64,000 nucleotides of DNA from Colwellia ponticola (GCF_005885605.1 NZ_SZVP01000001.1:1-64000), one strand, 5' to 3'; positions 9,193 through 19,963 are shown, counted from the first letter of the stretch. Notes: generated by a model not told the origin, from the letters alone. Program-made: numbers and translations.

Positions 9193-11220
9193 ATGTTCAA
9201 ATTTAAAAAAATCAATCACAAACTCGTTTTTACATTTTTATCACTGTCGTTAATCCCCCTTATACTTTTTGCTATTATCAGTATAAATATTGCAAAAGAC
9301 TCAATAGAATCACAAGAGTTTCATCAATTAGAATCCATTAGAGAGACTAAAAGCTCACAAGTTGTTAACTATATTGCTTCGTTAAAAGCGAGTTTAGAAG
9401 TATTACATGGCGACCCTTATGCTTCAGAAGCGTTTAATGCTTTTAATCAAGCAATGCTCTCAGGGGGAATTAAGAGCCAAGCATGGCAACAAGCTGATAA
9501 GCAATACGCTAGTCGTTTTCAAAAGATTAATGACATTAATGGTTGGTATGATCTGTTTTTTATTAATTTGCAAGGCGATATTGTCTTTTCTGCCAAACAT
9601 GAGCCTGACTTAGGAATGAACATACCGCAATCTTCCCTCAATAAAACCAGCATAGGTGAAGCTTTTAAGAAAGCACAACAACAACGTGGTGATAACGATA
9701 TATCGGTTAGTGATTTTAAACCCTACCCACAGTCTGATGATCAACCTGCCGCTTTTATGATAACAAAGCTTATTAACTCAAATGGCCAGCATAGCGGTTA
9801 TATAGCCTTACAGTTTCCCATCAATATTATCAGTAAAATAATGAATCAGCGAGATGGTATGGGTGTATCAGCAGAAGCTTACCTGGTAGGTGAAGATAAG
9901 CGTATGCGCTCAGACTCATACTTAGACCCTAAAGGTCGTTCAGTTATTGCATCCTTTGCCGGTGATATAAATACAAATGGCGTAAATACCTCTGCAGTAA
10001 AGAGTGCATTTAATGGCGAAATAGCCAGTGGCATCATTAACGATTATAACGGGAACCCAGTATTATCTTCTTTTACCACGATAGACGTAGGTGATTTTAA
10101 GTGGGCACTTATTGCTGAAATTGATCAAGCAGAGGCTTTTGAAACTGCAGATCAGTTAATGCATATATCGGCGATTATCGTTGTTATTGTCTCGGTCATT
10201 ATTAGCTTTATTGGCGTACTAATAGCAAGAAATATTAGTCGTCCTATTGTTCAAGCCGTGTCAGTAGTACAAAGTGTCTCCGCAGGTGATTTAACCGTAA
10301 CAGTTATTGTAGATCAACATGACGAATTAGGCTTATTACAGCAAGCGATGCAGGACATGATAGCTAAGTTAAAAAATATGATTCAGCATATTTCTATCTC
10401 AGCCGATCAACAAGCAACCGCTTCTGAAGAGTTATCAAGCATTACCGAATTAACTAATACCAACGTATCTCGCCAACATCAAGCAACAGAGCAAGTTGCC
10501 ACGGCAATCAATGAGATGAGTATGTCGATTGATGAAGTAACCAGTAATACATCTGAAGCGTCAAGCGCCGCAGATACGTCAACAAAATTAGTACATATTA
10601 GTTCTATTGCGGTCAATGAAACAATACAACAAATTATACAATTGTCAGAAGATATCACTAACTCCAGAGCGCTCATTGACGAGGTACAAGCGGGTACAAA
10701 AGATATTGCTAATATTTTAGTGACCATTAAAGGTATTGCCGATCAAACAAACTTACTTGCCTTAAATGCTGCCATAGAAGCAGCTAGAGCAGGAGAGCAA
10801 GGACGAGGCTTTGCTGTAGTTGCTGATGAAGTAAGAAACTTAGCACAAAACACGCAAAATTCTACCGTAGAAATAGAAAAAATGATTAAGTCATTAGAGC
10901 TCAACGTAAGTGCGGCAACCAGTTCAATGATTGCAGGTACCGAGCAAGCGCAACGCATTGTTGATAAAACTAATGAAGTAACACATTCATTAGCAGAAGT
11001 TGAAGCCTCGGTAGCCATGATCTCTGACATGAATATTCAAATATCTACGGCGACACAACAACAAAGTGCTGTCGCTAGAGATATAAATCAACAAGCAACT
11101 GAAATCAGTAATATTTCAATTGAGACCGGTGCCAGTACTAAAGAAATATCTGCTGCCAGTGAAGAGTTAGCCGCTTTAGCTGTAGAGCTTACTGAGCAAG
11201 TAAAAGCATTTAAAATCTAA
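9193..11220 (+). CDS. methyl-accepting chemotaxis protein
   Basis: This is a transmembrane chemoreceptor of 675 residues that signals to CheA/CheW. It has an N-terminal membrane helix (about 11-32), a periplasmic sensor of roughly 290 residues resembling a double Cache domain, a second membrane helix near 325-347, and a HAMP linker ([20 protein letters not shown]). A long coiled-coil signalling domain follows, with the conserved tip [21 protein letters not shown]. The C terminus lacks a CheR/CheB-binding NWETF pentapeptide. The ligand cannot be read from the sequence. No other che genes are nearby. Confidence 0.93.
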   Translation: MFKFKKINHKLVFTFLSLSLIPLILFAIISINIAKDSIESQEFHQLESIRETKSSQVVNYIASLKASLEVLHGDPYASEAFNAFNQAMLSGGIKSQAWQQADKQYASRFQKINDINGWYDLFFINLQGDIVFSAKHEPDLGMNIPQSSLNKTSIGEAFKKAQQQRGDNDISVSDFKPYPQSDDQPAAFMITKLINSNGQHSGYIALQFPINIISKIMNQRDGMGVSAEAYLVGEDKRMRSDSYLDPKGRSVIASFAGDINTNGVNTSAVKSAFNGEIASGIINDYNGNPVLSSFTTIDVGDFKWALIAEIDQAEAFETADQLMHISAIIVVIVSVIISFIGVLIARNISRPIVQAVSVVQSVSAGDLTVTVIVDQHDELGLLQQAMQDMIAKLKNMIQHISISADQQATASEELSSITELTNTNVSRQHQATEQVATAINEMSMSIDEVTSNTSEASSAADTSTKLVHISSIAVNETIQQIIQLSEDITNSRALIDEVQAGTKDIANILVTIKGIADQTNLLALNAAIEAARAGEQGRGFAVVADEVRNLAQNTQNSTVEIEKMIKSLELNVSAATSSMIAGTEQAQRIVDKTNEVTHSLAEVEASVAMISDMNIQISTATQQQSAVARDINQQATEISNISIETGASTKEISAASEELAALAVELTEQVKAFKI

Positions 11221-11290
11221 CTGTGTAGTACTGATACGGGTTATAAAAAAACGACTCATAGTGTTACAGCTAAATTCAGCAGATATAGAG

Positions 11291-11330
11291 TAAAAAAGCC
11301 CTAGCGTTCTCAATCTGCTAGGGCTTTTTT
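11291..11330. terminator. bidirectional terminator
   Basis: AAAAAAGCCCTAGC pairs perfectly with GCTAGGGCTTTTTT across an 11-base loop. It lies between the convergent chemoreceptor and RND pump genes. Confidence 0.9.
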
Positions 11331-11362
11331 ATGGTTCGTTTATAGACCTATGGTCACTATCG

Positions 11363-14300
11363 CTAGTCTTGCTGCTCTGCTTTAGCAATTTTATTAGCAA
11401 TCGCTTGTGGTGAACCGGTATTACGGCATAACCAATAATAAGCCCCAGGTACAATAAACAAGGTAAATATACTGGCTAATGACACGCCAGCAAAAATCAC
11501 AACGCCAATGACCATTCGACTTTCAGAACCAGGACCAACGGCTAATACTAACGGAATAGCACTGGTGACTGTAGTAAACGTAGTCATCACAATAGGACGC
11601 AAACGTTGTTTCGACGCATTAATTAATGCGTCTTCAAAAGGAATGCCTTTATCACGTAATTGGTTAGCAAACTCGACAATTAAAATACCATTTTTTGCCG
11701 CTAAACCAATTAACATCACAATACCTATTTGACTGTAAATATTTAACGTCATTCCCATAATTTCTAAACCAGCAAGCGCACCAACAAGCGCCAGCGGTAC
11801 TGTAAGTAAAATAACAAAAGGGTGAATAAAGCTTTCAAACTGTGCGGCTAAGACCAAATAAGTAATTAACAGCGCAAGTAAGAAAACAAACAATATTGAG
11901 TTACCCGATTCTTTTAGCAATAATGACTCACCTTTGTAGTCAATTTGCACATGTTCAGGGAGTTTATTTTGAGTGACATCAACCAGAAAATCTAACGCGT
12001 CACCTAACGCATAACCATCCGCCAAATTCGCCGTTATCGTAATACTACGTAAACGGTTATAACGATTAAGTCGTGACGATGTCGCATTTTCATCAATATT
12101 GAGTAAGTTAGCGAGTGGAATTAATTTTTCAGTCGTCCTAGAACGCACATAAAGGTTATTAATATCCGAAGGACTTTTAAATTGCTCTTCATCCCCTTCA
12201 ACAATCACATCATACTCTTCGCCACGATCAACAAAGGTAGTAACACGACGTTGACCTAACATTGTTTCAAGAGTTTGCGCAATATCACCTACTGGCACAC
12301 CTAAATCATAAGCACGTTCGCGGTCTATTTGCACGAGTAGTTGTGGATAGGTTTCTTGGTAATCGCTATTAATGTTAGATAAGTTAGGGTTCTTTTGGGC
12401 TTGTGTTATTAAAATATCACGCCACTGAGCAAGCTCTTCATAGGTATTACCTTGTAAGACAAAAGACACCGGCTCATTGCTGCCACCACTGCCGCCAATA
12501 CCACGACGCATAATAGCAAAAGCACGTACATCGGTAATACTTTGCATATCTTTGTTTATTTTATTAATAGCACTAAAGGTATCAATGCTACGTTTATCCC
12601 ATTCAGGTAAGCCGACAATAGCAATACCACCACTACCGCCAAAGCCTGGAACACGCACTATCACACGCTCTAACTCGCCAGCGACTTGATAACCTAAAAG
12701 CTTATCTTCAATTTTATGCATATTTTTAACATTATTTTCATAACTTGCGCCCTCCGCACTTTGCATAATTAAGAAGAAGTTCCCACGATCTTCTTTAGGC
12801 GTATATTCAGAAGGAAGTTTATTAAACAACAAAAACACCGCAGCTAATGATAAGCCTACCACCAGAACAATCAATAAGGGTTGGTGAATACTACTAGCCA
12901 ATGCCCTGCCATAAGAGGCTTCAAAACGCGCAAAAGCTCGGTCTAATTTTTGTCCAAAAGAAGAACTGCGTTCTCGGTGTTTTAACATTTTTGAGCACAG
13001 CATTGGCGTTAATGATAATGCGGTTAAACTTGAAAAAATAACCGCTGCAGCAATAGCAATAGCAAATTCGGTAAACAAACGCCCCATATTACCCGATAAA
13101 AAGACCAAGGGTACAAATACCGCAACCAATACTAAGGTGGTTGCCACAACAGCAAAAGCAACTTCTCTGCCGCCTTCATAAGCGGCCATTAAAGGCGTTT
13201 GACCATTCTCAATACGTCGATAAATATTTTCTAACACAACGATGGCATCATCAACCACCAAACCAATGGCCAGCACTAACGCCAATAACGTTAATAAATT
13301 AATCGAGAAACCAAACCAAGATAACGCCATCATCGATCCAATTAACGCAACCGGTACAGTAACTGCTGGAATTAAGGTAACTCGTACATTTCCTAGGAAT
13401 AAAAAGATAACCAGTACCACCATTAACATCGCGATAATTAATGTGTTATAAACTTCATCAATAGACCCTTGAATAAAAACTGACGAATCATAACTGTTGG
13501 TAATTGTCGTACCTACAGGCAAGGTGCCGCGAATAGCAAGCATTTCTTTTCGTGCTGCTTTAACAACCTCTAAAGTATTACCTTTAGATTGTTTAAGCAC
13601 CCCCAAGCCAACCATATTTTTACCGTTACCACGGAACATGTTTTCATCGTCTTCAGCACCAATAAAAACCTCAGCAATATCACCTAAACGCACCACTGAC
13701 TTACTCGGTGAATTACTGTCTGAGCTTGGTTTTGAGTGACTAATAACCATATTGCTAAAGTCTTGCTCTGACAAATAGCTACGCTCTACACGAATAGAAA
13801 AATCTCTATCAATAGATTCAATACGCCCTGCGGGTAATTCAATATTTTCTTCACGTAAAGTTCGCTCAATATCTTGCACGGTAATATTGCGAGCAGCCAT
13901 TGAAGCTCGGTTAAGACGTATTTTCATTGCATAAGTTCGACCACCACCTACTCGTACACGAGCGACACCATCAACAACAGCAAATCGGTCAACAATATAA
14001 CGGTTAGCATAATCAGTCAGTTGTAAGGTACTCATGGTGTCACTTTGCAATACAAACCAAACAATAACATTTTCGTCATCGTCTGCTTTAGAGACTTCAG
14101 GAGGATCAGACTGTTCAGGTAAATTGTTTAAAGCTCGGGAGATACGATCACGGACATCGTTGGTCGCAGCATCAATATCACGATCTAAGTTAAATTCAAT
14201 AGTAATACTTGATCGCCCAACACGACTAGTAGAATTAATGGTTTTAACACCCTCAATTCCACTGATTCTATCTTCAAGCAACTGTGTTATTTTGGTTTCA

Positions 14301-14476
14301 ACAATGGCAGCTGATGCACCTGGATATGAGGTACTAATATTAACAATAGGTGGGTCAATATCAGGGTACTCTCTTAATGGCAGCATTAAAAAAGCGACAA
14401 TACCAAAGGTAATAATAAGTAAGTTAATGACGGTAGCAAAAACCGGTCTTTTAACCGATAAATCAGATAAAATCAC
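11363..14476 (-). CDS. RND efflux pump inner-membrane permease (AcrB/HAE1 family)
   Basis: This proton-driven inner-membrane exporter has 1037 residues, the family length. It has the N-terminal helix followed by the periplasmic porter domain, then the transmembrane block holding the proton-relay pair in AIGLVVDDAIVVLENI. A second large loop and TM block follow (ends near QLRDKGIPFEDALINASKQRLRPI). The start is GTG, overlapping the adaptor's TGA stop as GTGA, so translation is coupled. No outer-membrane factor gene is present, so the pump probably uses a TolC encoded elsewhere. Substrates are unknown. Confidence 0.93.
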   Translation of the reverse strand: MILSDLSVKRPVFATVINLLIITFGIVAFLMLPLREYPDIDPPIVNISTSYPGASAAIVETKITQLLEDRISGIEGVKTINSTSRVGRSSITIEFNLDRDIDAATNDVRDRISRALNNLPEQSDPPEVSKADDDENVIVWFVLQSDTMSTLQLTDYANRYIVDRFAVVDGVARVRVGGGRTYAMKIRLNRASMAARNITVQDIERTLREENIELPAGRIESIDRDFSIRVERSYLSEQDFSNMVISHSKPSSDSNSPSKSVVRLGDIAEVFIGAEDDENMFRGNGKNMVGLGVLKQSKGNTLEVVKAARKEMLAIRGTLPVGTTITNSYDSSVFIQGSIDEVYNTLIIAMLMVVLVIFLFLGNVRVTLIPAVTVPVALIGSMMALSWFGFSINLLTLLALVLAIGLVVDDAIVVLENIYRRIENGQTPLMAAYEGGREVAFAVVATTLVLVAVFVPLVFLSGNMGRLFTEFAIAIAAAVIFSSLTALSLTPMLCSKMLKHRERSSSFGQKLDRAFARFEASYGRALASSIHQPLLIVLVVGLSLAAVFLLFNKLPSEYTPKEDRGNFFLIMQSAEGASYENNVKNMHKIEDKLLGYQVAGELERVIVRVPGFGGSGGIAIVGLPEWDKRSIDTFSAINKINKDMQSITDVRAFAIMRRGIGGSGGSNEPVSFVLQGNTYEELAQWRDILITQAQKNPNLSNINSDYQETYPQLLVQIDRERAYDLGVPVGDIAQTLETMLGQRRVTTFVDRGEEYDVIVEGDEEQFKSPSDINNLYVRSRTTEKLIPLANLLNIDENATSSRLNRYNRLRSITITANLADGYALGDALDFLVDVTQNKLPEHVQIDYKGESLLLKESGNSILFVFLLALLITYLVLAAQFESFIHPFVILLTVPLALVGALAGLEIMGMTLNIYSQIGIVMLIGLAAKNGILIVEFANQLRDKGIPFEDALINASKQRLRPIVMTTFTTVTSAIPLVLAVGPGSESRMVIGVVIFAGVSLASIFTLFIVPGAYYWLCRNTGSPQAIANKIAKAEQQD

Positions 14477-15597
14477 TCGCTTTTGCTCCCATCTTCAGTC
14501 GTTTCTTTAATGGCTTGCCCAATAATACTCACGGCAGAGCCATCACGTAGCTTAAGCGCACCTTCGACAACCACTTGCTCGTTTTCAACTAAACCCGAAA
14601 TAACTTCAACCATACCTGGGTGACGTCGACCTATTTCAATGCTTTTACGGACTGCTTTTTCTTCATTAACAACAAAAACGTAATGTTTATCTTCAATGGG
14701 GATAATAGCACTTTCAGGTAATTGCAGTATTTTCTCTACTTGCTGTAATACATTAATATTGATCAACATACCTGGGCGCAGTTTTAAAGCTTTGTTGGCA
14801 ATAATGGCGCGTACTTTAATACTACGAGTGCTTGAATCAATACGGCTATCAATAGCAGTAATCTTGCCAATAAAGTTTCTATCTCGATAAGCACTATTAA
14901 CAGCAGTGACTTGTTGACCCACATGAATATTGGTCAATAAACGTTCAGGAAGGTAAAAGTCTACTTTGATCACACTTAAGTCATCTAAGCTGGTGATGAC
15001 ATCGCCTGAATCAATATAAGCGCCTTTACTGACTTCTCGAAAACCAAGCACACCAGTAAATGGTGCTCGAATCGTTAAATCATTTAATTTAGCGCTTGCA
15101 CTCGTAAGTTGCGCTTCAATCGCTTTTGTTTTTGCTTCTTGTTGATCAACTAACGACTTGGACGTAGCACGGCTAGAAAGTAATTCAGTTAAGCGCTTTA
15201 AATGTGCTTGCGACTCTGACAAGTTTGCGCTTAGCTCATTAACTTTTGCTATCTCTTCTTGATTATTTAGCTTAACTAACATCGCGCCTTTGTTAATAAG
15301 TTGTCCATCATCAAAATAAATTTCATCAATAACATCAGAATACTTACTGGTAATAATGACTTGCTCATTGGCTCTAGCAGTACCAACAGCTTCAACACTT
15401 TCAATAAATTCCGCTATTACCACTGGTACCATTTTAACAGCAACAACACGCTTAAAGTTACTATTTTTCTGCTCAGCGGCTGGCCACTGTAGATAACTAA
15501 TTAACACAACAAGCGTGATCACTAACATGATTAAAGGTAATCGACTAGCTAGGGTGGGCTTATTTTTTGTCGTTGTAGATACAAACTTATTTTGCAT
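14473..15597 (-). CDS. RND efflux periplasmic adaptor (membrane fusion protein)
   Basis: The adaptor links the RND permease to an outer-membrane channel. From the ATG at 15597 it is 374 residues; the frame is open up to 15657, but that extension is not adaptor-like. It has an N-terminal membrane anchor (LPLIMLVITLVVLISYL), the split biotinyl-lipoyl domain (DVIDEIYFDDGQLINKG and FTGVLGFREVSKGAYIDSGD), a helical hairpin between them, and beta-barrel and membrane-proximal domains. It is the first gene of a two-gene operon with the permease. Confidence 0.92.
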   Translation of the reverse strand: MQNKFVSTTTKNKPTLASRLPLIMLVITLVVLISYLQWPAAEQKNSNFKRVVAVKMVPVVIAEFIESVEAVGTARANEQVIITSKYSDVIDEIYFDDGQLINKGAMLVKLNNQEEIAKVNELSANLSESQAHLKRLTELLSSRATSKSLVDQQEAKTKAIEAQLTSASAKLNDLTIRAPFTGVLGFREVSKGAYIDSGDVITSLDDLSVIKVDFYLPERLLTNIHVGQQVTAVNSAYRDRNFIGKITAIDSRIDSSTRSIKVRAIIANKALKLRPGMLININVLQQVEKILQLPESAIIPIEDKHYVFVVNEEKAVRKSIEIGRRHPGMVEVISGLVENEQVVVEGALKLRDGSAVSIIGQAIKETTEDGSKSE

Positions 15598-15762
15598 AAA
15601 AATTCTCTGGTAGCATATTGGCAATGAAGTATAAACAGTATATTTGTACACCAACACTATAACCTATAGCCTACTTAATAACATTTACCTAAGGGGTAAC
15701 TTAGCTTAAAATATTAGCCACTTAACGCAAATTAATGTAAAAAATCCAAAAGAGACGTCCCT

Positions 15763-16647
15763 TTGAATAAACTCGCCGTATTAGCCTTGACTTTGTTATT
15801 ATTCTTTAGCGCTATGCTCTGGTATCTCGCCGAGCAATCATTAAATGATTACCTCAAAAGCCAAGTTGTTTTACAAAGCCATTATTATAGCGCAGAACAA
15901 GCACAGCTCATTGATGCCAACTTTTCAAATACCACGGGCATTGCTAGCTTCACTCATTTTTCTCTCAATAATATTGACGGATTTGCTGAACCCTTAGTGC
16001 TAAAAGCAAACAAAATAACGGCGCAATTAGCACCAACGCCTACTAAGCAACTTGAAACTCCAAGCTTACAAAAAGAAACAACAACCATTATTCAAGTTAA
16101 ACAACTGCATTTTGACCATGTACACGCTTGGTCCGAAGTGACGTCAAGTGACACTGGCGAGACTAACTTAGCAATACTATATACAAAAATTAAGACCCAA
16201 CTTGCTCTCGATTACCCAGCGTTATATCCACAAACAAGCGCTAAACTATATGCTAAAAAGTACCCTGAACGCAGTGAAAAAATCGCCTTAGCTGCACTAG
16301 GTACAGCACCAATAGCAAAACCTGTTGAAACCAACCAAGCAATCATAGCGTCAAATGAAACTAAGCAAAAAAATCGCCTGTTAGGTAAAGCGAGTACTCG
16401 AGTACTAATTAACGCTGTAATGATTGATAGATTAACCTTAACCATGCGACAAGGTAACCAAATCATCAGTAAAGACTTCAGCAACATAGCCTTAGGTAAT
16501 ATTGGTGGTGACAATGGTTTAGCAAGTAATCAATTAGGTGGTGAGTTATTGAGGAAGTTACTAGCCAAACTTATAAGTTTAGAGAACGCTAATGTACTCT
16601 CGACTACAAACCTTAACCAACTTAAAAATCAGATAACTCCTAACTAA
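15763..16647 (+). CDS. hypothetical protein with one N-terminal membrane anchor
   Basis: I do not recognise this 294-residue protein. It begins with a single hydrophobic segment (LAVLALTLLLFFSAMLWYLA), so it is probably anchored in the inner membrane with a periplasmic body. Segments such as ASFTHFSLNNIDGFAEPLVL and LTMRQGNQIISKDFSNIALG faintly recall AsmA-like proteins of lipid transport, but this is a weak impression. The apparent start is TTG after an AGAGACG-like ribosome site; no nearby ATG explains the signal segment. It is divergent from the efflux operon and followed by cytochrome b561 after 51 bases. Confidence 0.7.
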   Translation: MNKLAVLALTLLLFFSAMLWYLAEQSLNDYLKSQVVLQSHYYSAEQAQLIDANFSNTTGIASFTHFSLNNIDGFAEPLVLKANKITAQLAPTPTKQLETPSLQKETTTIIQVKQLHFDHVHAWSEVTSSDTGETNLAILYTKIKTQLALDYPALYPQTSAKLYAKKYPERSEKIALAALGTAPIAKPVETNQAIIASNETKQKNRLLGKASTRVLINAVMIDRLTLTMRQGNQIISKDFSNIALGNIGGDNGLASNQLGGELLRKLLAKLISLENANVLSTTNLNQLKNQITPN

Positions 16648-16698
16648 CTTTTCACTAATATAGATCAAAATTATAACTAGTGTTTAGTGATACTCTTA

Positions 16699-17301
16699 AT
16701 GTCAAAAAACAGCCTAGCAAAGCTCATTACGTCAAAACAAGGATTACTTGTGTCTTGGAAAAACACTGAAAACCACTACGGATCATTTTCAATTAAAATG
16801 CATTGGCTGATGGTTGTCTTAATGATTTTTGTTTTTGCCAGTATTGAAGGCAGGGTGTTCTTTGAAAAAGGCACTGAACTGCGAGAGCTATTTAAAATGT
16901 GGCACTTTATGCTAGGTTTATTAGTTTGCATCTTAGTCTGTGCTCGTCTCTATATTCACAGTGTGCAAAGACCCCCTCAAATAACGCCACCACTGTCTGC
17001 AATGCAAGTTTGGGCAGCTAAAGCCGCTCACCTAGCTTTGTATGGATTTATGATTGCTATGCCAATATTTGGCTGGTTTGTGCTAAGCGCCAAAGGTAAA
17101 GTGATCCCTTTTTTCGGCTTAGAATTACCGGCACTTATCCCTTTTGATAAAGCGTTTGGTAAGATATTAGAAGGTTGGCATAAAGAGATTGGAGCATGGG
17201 GTTACTACCTGATCGCCTTTCATGCAGGTGCTGCATTAGTGCATCACTACATCAAAAAAGATAATACCTTAACGCGTATGTTGCCAATCAAAAAGAAGTA
17301 G
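16699..17301 (+). CDS. cytochrome b561 family protein
   Basis: This small membrane dihaem cytochrome b transfers electrons at the inner membrane. The protein (200 residues from the ATG at 16699; a GTG at 16687 is also possible) starts with the family signature WKNTENHYGSFSIKMHWLM. It has four membrane segments carrying the likely haem histidines, in MHWLM, MWHFML, AHLALYG and FHAGAALVHH. It follows the unknown anchored protein on the same strand and may share its transcript. Confidence 0.88.
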   Translation: MSKNSLAKLITSKQGLLVSWKNTENHYGSFSIKMHWLMVVLMIFVFASIEGRVFFEKGTELRELFKMWHFMLGLLVCILVCARLYIHSVQRPPQITPPLSAMQVWAAKAAHLALYGFMIAMPIFGWFVLSAKGKVIPFFGLELPALIPFDKAFGKILEGWHKEIGAWGYYLIAFHAGAALVHHYIKKDNTLTRMLPIKKK

Positions 17302-17345
17302 TGGTTTATTATCCATAGCAGACTCAAAACCACTTATTTGTTTAA

Positions 17346-17385
17346 CTTAACTTATGTTAACTAAATTAAGTTAAAATAAGTTAAG
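17346..17385. terminator. AT-rich stem-loop after tyrA
   Basis: CTTAACTTAT (17346-17355) pairs with ATAAGTTAAG (17376-17385), and an inner TTAACT/AGTTAA stem adds to it. It lies between the convergent cytochrome b561 and tyrA genes. No long U-tract is present on either side, so terminator activity is uncertain. Confidence 0.4.
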
Positions 17386-17403
17386 AGTTTGAGTTACTAC
17401 CGC

Positions 17404-18549
17404 TTAATGTTTTTTCAGTTCATTCGCTTTTAATAGCATTGATTTGCTTTCTTCAAGAAAGTCTTCTGCGTAATCACCAAACCAATCAGAAACATGGTTG
17501 AACATATCAACAAAAGAATCTTTATCATCAAGGCTAACATCTTCAAGTAACTCTAAAAAGCGATAAGCAAAACGCTTCATCATGCCAACATTGTCTTTAT
17601 TAGAAAAAATGATATCGGCATAAAGTGTGGGGTCTTGGGCAAATAACCGGCCGACCATAATTAACTCTAATCGATAAATAGGCGAGCTCATCGCCACCAG
17701 TTTTTCGATATCAGCCCCTTCGCTCATCAAGTGATAACCGTAAGCAATAGTCGAGAAATGTCGCATCACCTGCACCATCGACATCGCTTCATCATGTTCA
17801 TGTGCTTGTACCGGATAAATTTTAGCGCCCCACACTTCAAATTGTTCAAGTAACCATTGATATTGCTGAGGGTGGCGTCCTTCACAGCTAATAATGGTTT
17901 GCTTGATTAAGCCTGTTACATCGGGACCAAACATAGGATGTAAACCAACGACAGGGCCTGCGTGAGCCTTTTTCATTTCAAATAAGGGCGATTCTTTAAT
18001 ACTGGTTAAGTCAGCAAGAATACAGTTTGGGGGTAAGTTATTAAGTTGATGAATAACCATGGCAGTGAGTCGAATAGGTACAGCAACAATGACTAAGCTT
18101 GCCTGCGCTAAAATAGCCTTACTGTTTGGCCAGTCGTTTTGCTCAAGTATTTCCACTTGATAATTTGAACGCTGAAATAAATCAACAAAAATAGCGCCTA
18201 ACTGCCCTTTACCACCAACAATAACAACTTTTTTACAGTCAGGGTTAACACAGCGATAGCCACTAGCATCTTGGCTAATGTAAGAGTCACGCATTAAACG
18301 ACGTAAAACATCTTCAATCAAGTCTGGTGATAAACCAGCATCACTTGCTTGTAAGCGCCTTTTAGCAAATAGGCTGGCTTCACGTACGGGATCATAAATA
18401 GGTCTGCCAACACTACTTTTTAATTGACCAACCTTACTGGTAACGCTAAGTCGCCTTTGTAATAACTTAACTAAGTCACTGTCAATTTCATCAATCTCAT
18501 CTCGTAAGAGGGTTAATTTTTTATCAAAGTCGGCATCTGAATTGTTCAT
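17404..18549 (-). CDS. tyrA: bifunctional chorismate mutase / prephenate dehydrogenase
   Basis: TyrA converts chorismate to prephenate and then to 4-hydroxyphenylpyruvate with NAD+, in tyrosine synthesis. At 381 residues it has an N-terminal AroQ chorismate mutase domain (LLQRRLSVTSKVGQLK, about 1-90), then a Rossmann dehydrogenase domain (VVIVGGKGQLG near residue 110; VVGLHPMFGPDV; DEAMSMVQVMRHF). This is the enteric fused form. It follows aroF by 109 bases on the same strand, the classic tyrosine operon order aroF-tyrA, so both should answer to the TyrR-type boxes upstream of aroF. Confidence 0.96.
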   Translation of the reverse strand: MNNSDADFDKKLTLLRDEIDEIDSDLVKLLQRRLSVTSKVGQLKSSVGRPIYDPVREASLFAKRRLQASDAGLSPDLIEDVLRRLMRDSYISQDASGYRCVNPDCKKVVIVGGKGQLGAIFVDLFQRSNYQVEILEQNDWPNSKAILAQASLVIVAVPIRLTAMVIHQLNNLPPNCILADLTSIKESPLFEMKKAHAGPVVGLHPMFGPDVTGLIKQTIISCEGRHPQQYQWLLEQFEVWGAKIYPVQAHEHDEAMSMVQVMRHFSTIAYGYHLMSEGADIEKLVAMSSPIYRLELIMVGRLFAQDPTLYADIIFSNKDNVGMMKRFAYRFLELLEDVSLDDKDSFVDMFNHVSDWFGDYAEDFLEESKSMLLKANELKKH

Positions 18550-18658
18550 TACAATCTCTTTTATAAAACGTTTTATCTAAAGCTAACGGCTCAAAATACT
18601 GACATAGAAAACGCGACATAAGCCGCGCTAATATTAGAGCTTAATACTAAATTGGTTA

Positions 18659-19753
18659 TTAGCTAATACGTGACGCTAAACAAGCTGATAGTTGTGCATC
18701 AGTCTCGGCTAATAATTGTTCTGTTGCGGCAAAGTCAATACAGCCATCGGTAACAGAAACACCATAAGCTAATTTATCTTTAGCTAAGTCACTGCTTTGA
18801 TTACCCGCATTAAGATTACTTTCTAACATTATACCAATAATAGATTTATTACCCGCACATATTTGTTTAACTACATCTTGAGCAACTAAAGGTTGGCGCG
18901 TGTAATCTTTACTGGAGTTACCATGACTACAATCAACAATAATTCCTGGCGAAAGACCTTGTTTAGCTAGGGCTTGTTCGCACTTTTCAATATTTTTTTC
19001 ATCATAGTTAGGCGCAGAACCACCACGTAAAATAACATGACCATCAGGGTTACCACGTGTTTGAATTAAGGCAACCTGCCCTTGACGGTTAATTCCCATA
19101 AAGTGATGCGATGAAGCCGCTGATTGTAGTGCGTTTATCGCAACGCCTAAACTACCGTTAGTACCATTTTTAAAACCAATAGGCATTGACAAACCACTGG
19201 CCATTTCACGATGGGTTTGCGACTCTGTGGTACGCGCACCAATAGCTGACCAACTAAATACTTCTGCTAAATATTGAGGACTAATAGGGTCTAACGCCTC
19301 AGTGGCAATAGGTAAGCCAAGTTCCGTTATGTAAAGTATCAATTCACGCGCTTTTTTTAAGCCCATTTCCACTTCAAACGAACCATCCATCTTAGGATCG
19401 TTAATTAACCCCTTCCAACCAACTGTTGTACGTGGTTTTTCAAAGTAAACACGCATGACAATAAACAAAGACCCTTGGTATTTATCATGTAAGACTTTTA
19501 ATTGGCGCGCATAATCTTTAGCCGCTTCTACATCATGCACAGAGCAAGGACCTGAAATAACCAGTAAACGAGGATCGCGTTTATGAATGATATCGCTAAT
19601 AGTTTTACGCGATTGATGTACGAACTGACGCCCTTCGTCTGATAATGGCATTTGAGCACGAAGCGCTGCTGGAGTAATTAATACATGCTCAGCATTAACA
19701 TAAATGTTATTTGAGCTAGTAGGTGCTGGTGATAGTTTGCTAGCTGTGGTCAT
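18659..19753 (-). CDS. aroF: 3-deoxy-7-phosphoheptulonate synthase (DAHP synthase, class I)
   Basis: This is the first enzyme of the shikimate pathway, joining phosphoenolpyruvate and erythrose 4-phosphate. The 364-residue protein has the class I AroFGH motifs ISGPCSVHD, MRVYFEKPRTTVGWKGLINDP, GARTTESQTHR and DCSHGNS. Calling it the tyrosine-sensitive isozyme (AroF) rests on its position before tyrA and the TyrR boxes, not on a diagnostic residue that I checked. The ATG is preceded by AAGGA at good spacing. Confidence 0.93.
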   Translation of the reverse strand: MTTASKLSPAPTSSNNIYVNAEHVLITPAALRAQMPLSDEGRQFVHQSRKTISDIIHKRDPRLLVISGPCSVHDVEAAKDYARQLKVLHDKYQGSLFIVMRVYFEKPRTTVGWKGLINDPKMDGSFEVEMGLKKARELILYITELGLPIATEALDPISPQYLAEVFSWSAIGARTTESQTHREMASGLSMPIGFKNGTNGSLGVAINALQSAASSHHFMGINRQGQVALIQTRGNPDGHVILRGGSAPNYDEKNIEKCEQALAKQGLSPGIIVDCSHGNSSKDYTRQPLVAQDVVKQICAGNKSIIGIMLESNLNAGNQSSDLAKDKLAYGVSVTDGCIDFAATEQLLAETDAQLSACLASRIS

Positions 19754-19922
19754 TTTTTTTCCTTAAGACTAATTTTTTTATACTGGATTACTCTTAAATA
19801 TTTACATCAAAGCGGTTTTTCGCTAACTAATTAAACAGCTTGAAACAAAATTAAACGTGGTATTTAGGAAAGGTAACGCTGACTTTTGTTAAGATTACGA
19901 CTCGCCCAAAAAACATAAAGAC

Positions 19923-19963
19923 TGTAAATATTTAATTACACCATTTGTACGTTTATTTTTACA
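19923..19963. promoter_or_regulatory. tandem TyrR-type operator boxes upstream of aroF
   Basis: The TyrR consensus is TGTAAA-N6-TTTACA. Here 19923-19940 reads TGTAAA-N6-ATTACA (11 of 12) and 19946-19963 reads TGTACG-N6-TTTACA (10 of 12). Centres are 23 bp apart, and a paired strong and weak box is the usual arrangement at TyrR-repressed genes. They lie 170-210 bases upstream of aroF; I did not pick out a convincing promoter for placement. tyrR itself is not in this window. Confidence 0.7.

Noticed and set aside
14034-14510. 158-codon plus-strand frame opposite the RND pump start
   Set aside because: Antisense shadow; its composition reflects the complement of conserved RND codons.
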